Part shown: piece after piece, positions 60,740 through 64,000 of the stretch
How the letters are laid out: each line of letters begins with the position of its first letter
How positions within the stretch are numbered: position 1 is the stretch's first letter
DNA from: Pseudomonas gessardii
GTDB taxonomy: Bacteria > Pseudomonadota > Gammaproteobacteria > Pseudomonadales > Pseudomonadaceae
Assembly (NCBI RefSeq): GCF_001983165.1
Contig: NZ_MNPU01000006.1
Span: forward strand, 124,001 to 188,000
DNA length: 64,000 nt
Direction: 5' to 3'
Notes under the pieces: model-generated
Told to the model about the DNA's origin: nothing
Seen by the model: only the letters and a program-made list of their open reading frames with translations
Databases searched by the model: none
Translations under genes and position numbers: made by a program

Positions 60740-62257
60740 ATGAATACACAGTGGTCACTGAATGATTTGCCGGAAAACCTCGTTCCTTTCCAGGCTCGGC
60801 CGATCGATACCCAATTGATCTGGGCCGGCGGCGCCCTGGAACACGAAGCTGACTTATTGACAGCCTGCTCCTATTCGATCAATTCGTCCGCTCCTGAAAC
60901 GGCAGCCAAGACCTTTTTCGCTGAGCGCTATGGTGGTAGAGGAATCGTGCAAAACGGCGGTGGTGCACGATGTGGTTTTGATGGCCGCTACCAGGTCAAG
61001 GGTATCGGAGCTAACCCTTTGGTTGGCGTCGGTACCGATAGACATCACTCCAATGGTGCGCTGGCCGAAGACTATGCTGTCTACGAATCCATTTGGGGCG
61101 AAATCCTCGCAGAGTTATTGCCCTATGGTGCCGTGCGCTCGCTGGCAGTATTGCGCACGGAGCAATTCGTTGACATCGATTTCGAGCGTAATAGTCGACG
61201 GGCTCGCAAAGCGCTACTGGTGCGTGAGCCGGTGATCCGTCCCGCGCATTTCGAACGAGCACCTTATTTCAAGCCGCAGCCGCATATTATCGACCAGATC
61301 TATCATGACCATGAGCGCATAGGTATCGTCTTAGGCAAGTTACCGTACATGCTTCCCCAATCGAGTGAACCATCACCCGACGTGGGTATGCAGGGTACGG
61401 AAAGAATCTGCGCCGAAGGCTTAATCGAACTCGCCCGACGCCAGGCCCGGCAAATGGCTTTCTGCCGGACTCGGCTGATTATGCTCACAACATCTCCTTC
61501 GAATATCTCCATCGATGGGCGCTTGCTCGATTTCAATGGGGTCTACTGCCTATCGCCGACAGATGACCCATTTGATTTCGAGTTTAAGGTTAAATTCAAC
61601 AATCTAATTTGCGAACCCGGGATGCTGCTCCAAGGGTTGCTGGATATCTGCCTGTACTTGGGCAAGCACTTGTTCGACCGGACGTTTTCACAAAATTTGC
61701 AAGCGCACGTAAGCCAAGTGTTCAACCAAGAGCTCAATGTCTGCAGCGCCATGCAGCAGTTGAGCCTAGTGGGAATCAATGTGACGTCGATAAAAAACGA
61801 AGCGGGCTTCTATGCCTTGTATCGTATGGCCATGTTGCTGGCCCGCTTGATTTCATTCTATCACGCCCGACATGGATATGACGGTGGCGAATCTATGCGC
61901 CAGGTACTGTCTGCCATCGTGACGTCCATTGTGAGTCCGACGCCCCGTGGTGCGCTTGATGTCCCGGGCTTGAGCAAGCTGGACTATAAACTGCAAGTTC
62001 AGGTGAGTTCCTGCCTCGCTGCCTTCCGAGAGGTACTGAGCAGCCAGGCGGTAGGTATCGTCAGCGGGCTGGATCAAAGTGAGCAGGTGCGGACTCACAT
62101 CGACAAAAAGTACGGCATACGCGTCGAGCTGCAAAAAAAGCATATGTTGCAGGAAATCAATTCGATACTGTCGAGCGATCAGCTTGGTGTCGATATCAGG
62201 CTCGCGTTGCAACAGTTAACTGCACGCAAGATTAGTTGCGCTCGTGATTTTTTCTAA
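60740..62257 (+). CDS. Microcin C-terminal modification protein, MceJ/MchC-like
   Basis: A 505-residue soluble protein located, like MchC and MceJ, next to an HlyC-like protein and the microcin genes. In those systems the pair joins the siderophore to the peptide C-terminus. By eye it can be aligned with the SelO pseudokinase/AMPylase family: QVKGIGANPL with Lys87, Glu110 exactly 23 residues later, and SNISIDGRLLDFNG with Asn255 and Asp264 nine residues apart, the same spacings as in SelO. The residue before Asn is Ser, where SelO has its proposed catalytic Asp. This suggests ATP binding and perhaps adenylation. The name rests mainly on context; the SelO likeness is inference. Confidence 0.72.
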   Translation: MNTQWSLNDLPENLVPFQARPIDTQLIWAGGALEHEADLLTACSYSINSSAPETAAKTFFAERYGGRGIVQNGGGARCGFDGRYQVKGIGANPLVGVGTDRHHSNGALAEDYAVYESIWGEILAELLPYGAVRSLAVLRTEQFVDIDFERNSRRARKALLVREPVIRPAHFERAPYFKPQPHIIDQIYHDHERIGIVLGKLPYMLPQSSEPSPDVGMQGTERICAEGLIELARRQARQMAFCRTRLIMLTTSPSNISIDGRLLDFNGVYCLSPTDDPFDFEFKVKFNNLICEPGMLLQGLLDICLYLGKHLFDRTFSQNLQAHVSQVFNQELNVCSAMQQLSLVGINVTSIKNEAGFYALYRMAMLLARLISFYHARHGYDGGESMRQVLSAIVTSIVSPTPRGALDVPGLSKLDYKLQVQVSSCLAAFREVLSSQAVGIVSGLDQSEQVRTHIDKKYGIRVELQKKHMLQEINSILSSDQLGVDIRLALQQLTARKISCARDFF

Positions 62258-62268
62258 AGGGTTATTGC

Positions 62269-62751
62269 ATGAATGTCTATGTAAAACATCACCAAAACCC
62301 AGAACGCACATATGAGCCGTACGAAAAGCTGGGCATGGCTGTTAGATGCATGTTATACAATAAAAATTACAGCACTTATTCTGTAGCGTGCTTGCAAAAA
62401 TGGACTGAGTTTGCTATCCAGCATGGGCAGATTTATTTCTTATACAGCAATAGTGGTTTACCTCTAGCTTACATGACTTGGGCCACACTGGCCGTCGATA
62501 CGCAAGAAAGATTGTTATATGATCCGGCCTTCACTCTGCACCCTTCGGAATGGAATGAAAAGGGAGATATCTGGATTCTCGACTTCTGTTGCAAGCCGGG
62601 CTACGGGAGCGTGGCTGCCCGGAAAATGTTAGCAGCAGCACCCTGGGGATTGGGATCAGCTAAGTGGCTCTCACGCAAGAACAGGGTTTTTCAATCCGAA
62701 CGGATCAGTATTGGCAAGGGGGAATGCAATGTCGGCATTCAAACAGACTGA
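62269..62751 (+). CDS. HlyC-like acyltransferase homologue, MceI/MchD-like
   Basis: A 160-residue member of the toxin-activating lysine-acyltransferase family. GLPLAYMTWATLAVDTQERL and WNEKGDIWILDFCCKPGYG match the HlyC core, with Asp105 at the place of the catalytic Asp. The catalytic His of HlyC aligns with Tyr34, so the chemistry may differ. In microcin E492 and H47 clusters the homologues MceI and MchD help attach the siderophore to the peptide. It follows the MceJ-like gene by 11 bases and overlaps the next gene. Confidence 0.82.
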   Translation: MNVYVKHHQNPERTYEPYEKLGMAVRCMLYNKNYSTYSVACLQKWTEFAIQHGQIYFLYSNSGLPLAYMTWATLAVDTQERLLYDPAFTLHPSEWNEKGDIWILDFCCKPGYGSVAARKMLAAAPWGLGSAKWLSRKNRVFQSERISIGKGECNVGIQTD

Positions 62752-62947
62752 GTGGAGAAGCAAATTGACTAACCGCGAAGCACTGATGGTTAGTTTGTTG
62801 GCGGAGGGTATGAGTAATAAGCAAATTGCTCAACGAGTAAGCATTAGCGAATATACCGTTAGGGATCATTTGAGTTCGGTTTTCAAGAAAATGGAAGTTG
62901 ATAGCCGTCTAGCACTTCTTGTAAAACTTGGTATTGCCTCAGCCTGA
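62729..62947 (+). CDS. Small LuxR-type helix-turn-helix protein
   Basis: A 72-residue protein that is little more than a LuxR/GerE DNA-binding domain: LTNREALMVSLLAEGMSNKQIAQRVSISEYTVRDHLSSVFKKMEV. No receiver or ligand domain is present. ATG at 62729 has AAGGGGGA six bases upstream and overlaps the HlyC-like gene; a TTG at 62711 in the same frame is less likely. It probably regulates the microcin promoter that follows. Confidence 0.82.
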   Translation: MSAFKQTEWRSKLTNREALMVSLLAEGMSNKQIAQRVSISEYTVRDHLSSVFKKMEVDSRLALLVKLGIASA

Positions 62948-63020
62948 GGCTATGAGCGCGTATCGCCCTCCCCTACAGATGTAGGATTGCAGGAAGAGAA
63001 AGTACTACTAAACTATCTTA

Positions 63021-63039
63021 GCAAATTATATTATTAATC
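63021..63039. promoter_or_regulatory. Possible Fur-box-like sequence upstream of the microcin gene
   Basis: Twelve of 19 positions agree with the GATAATGATAATCATTATC consensus when counted by hand. It lies 10 bases before the microcin start codon. The region is AT-rich, so this could be chance, but iron control of such genes is expected. Confidence 0.3.
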
Positions 63040-63049
63040 TGGAGTGGTC

Positions 63050-63346
63050 ATGAGAGTTCTTACAGAGCAGGAAATGGATGCAGTTGCAGGTGCGGATCGT
63101 GGTGATTCGGGCGTGAACGGTGGCCTGGCAGGTCTCGCCGTTGGAGGGAGTGCCGGTGGATGGGCAGGCGCTCAGCTCGGTGGCAGGGTAGGCGGTACCG
63201 TGGGGGCCGTGGCGGGTCCGATTGGTATAGCTGTTGGCGCTACCTTAGGTGCTGTTACGGGTGGATTCGCAGGAGCCTACGGTTACGATTATTTCAGCGG
63301 ATCTTCCGACGACTCGAAGAGTTCAGACAGTCAGTCTGGAACTTAA
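63050..63346 (+). CDS. Class IIb (siderophore) microcin precursor
   Basis: A 98-residue peptide. The leader MRVLTEQEMDAVAGA is 15 residues and ends in Gly-Ala, like the leaders of microcins H47 and E492 (MREI...GA), and would be cut by the C39 peptidase of the exporter. The 83-residue core is Gly/Ala rich, with membrane-active glycine-zipper-like stretches (GGSAGGWAGAQLGG, GPIGIAVGATLGAVTGGFAGA) and no Cys. The tail SGSSDDSKSSDSQSGT is Ser-rich like the siderophore-bearing tails of class IIb microcins, though the last residue is Thr, not Ser. ATG at 63050 has GGAG five bases upstream. Confidence 0.88.
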   Translation: MRVLTEQEMDAVAGADRGDSGVNGGLAGLAVGGSAGGWAGAQLGGRVGGTVGAVAGPIGIAVGATLGAVTGGFAGAYGYDYFSGSSDDSKSSDSQSGT

Positions 63347-63348
63347 GG

Positions 63349-63609
63349 ATGCTGGCTCGTTCTATGTCTATTTACATTATTCCGGCAATGTCGATTGTCG
63401 GCTTTTTGCTTTCGTTGGCGATGCCCAGCACTAGCGAGCTGACTTCTCCCAGATTTCTGATGATCTATTCGTGGGCTCTAATGACGCTGCTGGTAGGATG
63501 CTGGCTGTCTTTCAAGGGGCTGATACCGATCCCCCTCTGGGCGCCAGCCATTATGCTGATAATTACTGCTGTCGCATTACCATTAATTAAGGTTTACTTC
63601 AGCCAATAA
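63349..63609 (+). CDS. Probable microcin immunity protein
   Basis: An 86-residue, very hydrophobic protein with three membrane segments (about residues 9-27, 36-57 and 62-82). It starts two bases after the microcin stop. Size, membrane nature and position fit class IIb immunity proteins. A second start at 63364 (MSIYIIPAMSIVG) would shorten it by five residues and has TAAGGA 14 bases away. There is no sequence family that I recognise; the role is inferred from context. Confidence 0.72.
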   Translation: MLARSMSIYIIPAMSIVGFLLSLAMPSTSELTSPRFLMIYSWALMTLLVGCWLSFKGLIPIPLWAPAIMLIITAVALPLIKVYFSQ

Positions 63610-63630
63610 TTAAGGAAAAGACCATCCTAG

Positions 63631-63669
63631 TGAATGAATTCACCGGCCTTATGCCGCTGAATTCGTTCA
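63631..63669. repeat. Inverted repeat downstream of the immunity gene
   Basis: TGAATGAATTCA and TGAATTCGTTCA flank CCGGCCTTATGCCGC, giving a stem of about 16 bp with small mismatches. It may end the microcin transcript; there is no T-run. Confidence 0.5.
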
Positions 63670-63777
63670 TCTCACCACGTTGATGCTGGAGCTAGTGCAA
63701 AGGTATTCATAGTGGGCGCTTTCGTCCATGTTCTGAAAGCGTCCCCAACTCCTGACGTCATATAAAAGAGTCAAGTG

Positions 63778-63969
63778 TTACTGGGCGTGTCCGGCCTGGA
63801 CGTCGTCAAGCAATCTGCGCAGAGCATCACGGTCGCCAATATCTAGGCCACTTTTGCCAGTGTCTTGGTAAGTTGTGACGATTTTCATGCCATGGCTCAT
63901 GGCGTAAGCATGGATGGTTGCTGATTGGTTTTCGGTGGAGTATCCCCGGGCATTGGTGGTAAACGTCAA
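63778..63969 (-). pseudogene. Serine recombinase (resolvase) N-terminal fragment
   Basis: A 63-codon frame with resolvase features: ARGYSTENQSATIHAYAMSHGM and TYQDTGKSGLDIGDRDALRRLLDDV. It lacks the first beta strand (a stop codon lies six codons upstream) and the rest of the catalytic and DNA-binding domains. It is a remnant marking a probable recombination border near the right edge of the window. Confidence 0.75.
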
Positions 63970-64000
63970 TCCAAGCCGAGGCTTCTAGCACAGCATGAAG

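Noticed and set aside
33322..64000. Second copy of the tRNA-Lys 3' end as attR
   Set aside because: No repeat of the tRNA end was found to the right within the window; the other att site may lie beyond it.

Overview
The window looks like the chromosome of a Pseudomonas of the fluorescens group. The core gene order (secA-argJ, ruvCAB-ybgC-tolQRAB-pal-cpoB-queE-queC-tRNA-Lys), the OprD-family porin, the DUF3077 gene and the Pseudomonas-type REP hairpins all point that way. No database search was possible, so the species is not resolved.

Positions 1-33258 are mostly ordinary core genome: a chemoreceptor (partial), a HerA-like ATPase, dciA, secA, argJ, a Nudix/thiamine-phosphate-synthase fusion, cobalamin adenosyltransferase, a sensor kinase, panE, yajQ, an MscS channel, an OprD porin, a HIT protein, slyX, a membrane-anchored cold-shock protein, dps, aspS, yebC, ruvCAB, the complete tol-pal operon and queE/queC. 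One intact IS3-family element (8991-10430) has inserted between the two arms of a REP doublet, with a 3-bp target duplication.

A tRNA-Lys gene (33322-33397) marks the start of an integrated element. Next to it are a DUF3077 gene, an Abi/HEPN gene and a YefM-YoeB pair. These are followed by a tyrosine integrase, a MobH-type relaxase and a short run of integrative-conjugative-element (ICE) genes (TraG N-terminal type and the PFL_4711, PFL_4710 and PFL_4709 families). The conjugation module stops at 45237. An internally deleted IS630 element (45370-46290) follows it.

From 46453 to 63609 lies the most interesting part: what appears to be a self-contained siderophore-microcin (class IIb microcin) system in Pseudomonas. 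On the minus strand is a complete dedicated exporter: an HlyD-type adaptor, an ABC transporter with a C39 peptidase, and its own TolC-like protein. On the plus strand is an apparent operon for a catechol siderophore: EntC, EntE, EntB and EntA for 2,3-dihydroxybenzoate, plus an EntF-like C-A-T-TE NRPS with a serine-type pocket. Then come homologues of the two microcin C-terminus modification proteins (MceJ/MchC-like and HlyC-like MceI/MchD-like), a LuxR-type HTH protein, a 98-residue precursor with a 15-residue GA leader and a Ser-rich tail, and a small membrane protein that is probably the immunity protein. In enterobacteria such clusters use the host's enterobactin; here the cluster carries its own catechol pathway. 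No C-glucosyltransferase or esterase is visible, so the siderophore-peptide linkage may differ. The 505-residue modification protein can be aligned by eye with the SelO pseudokinase/AMPylase family, which would suggest nucleotide-dependent activation of the peptide. A serine-recombinase fragment lies at the right edge.
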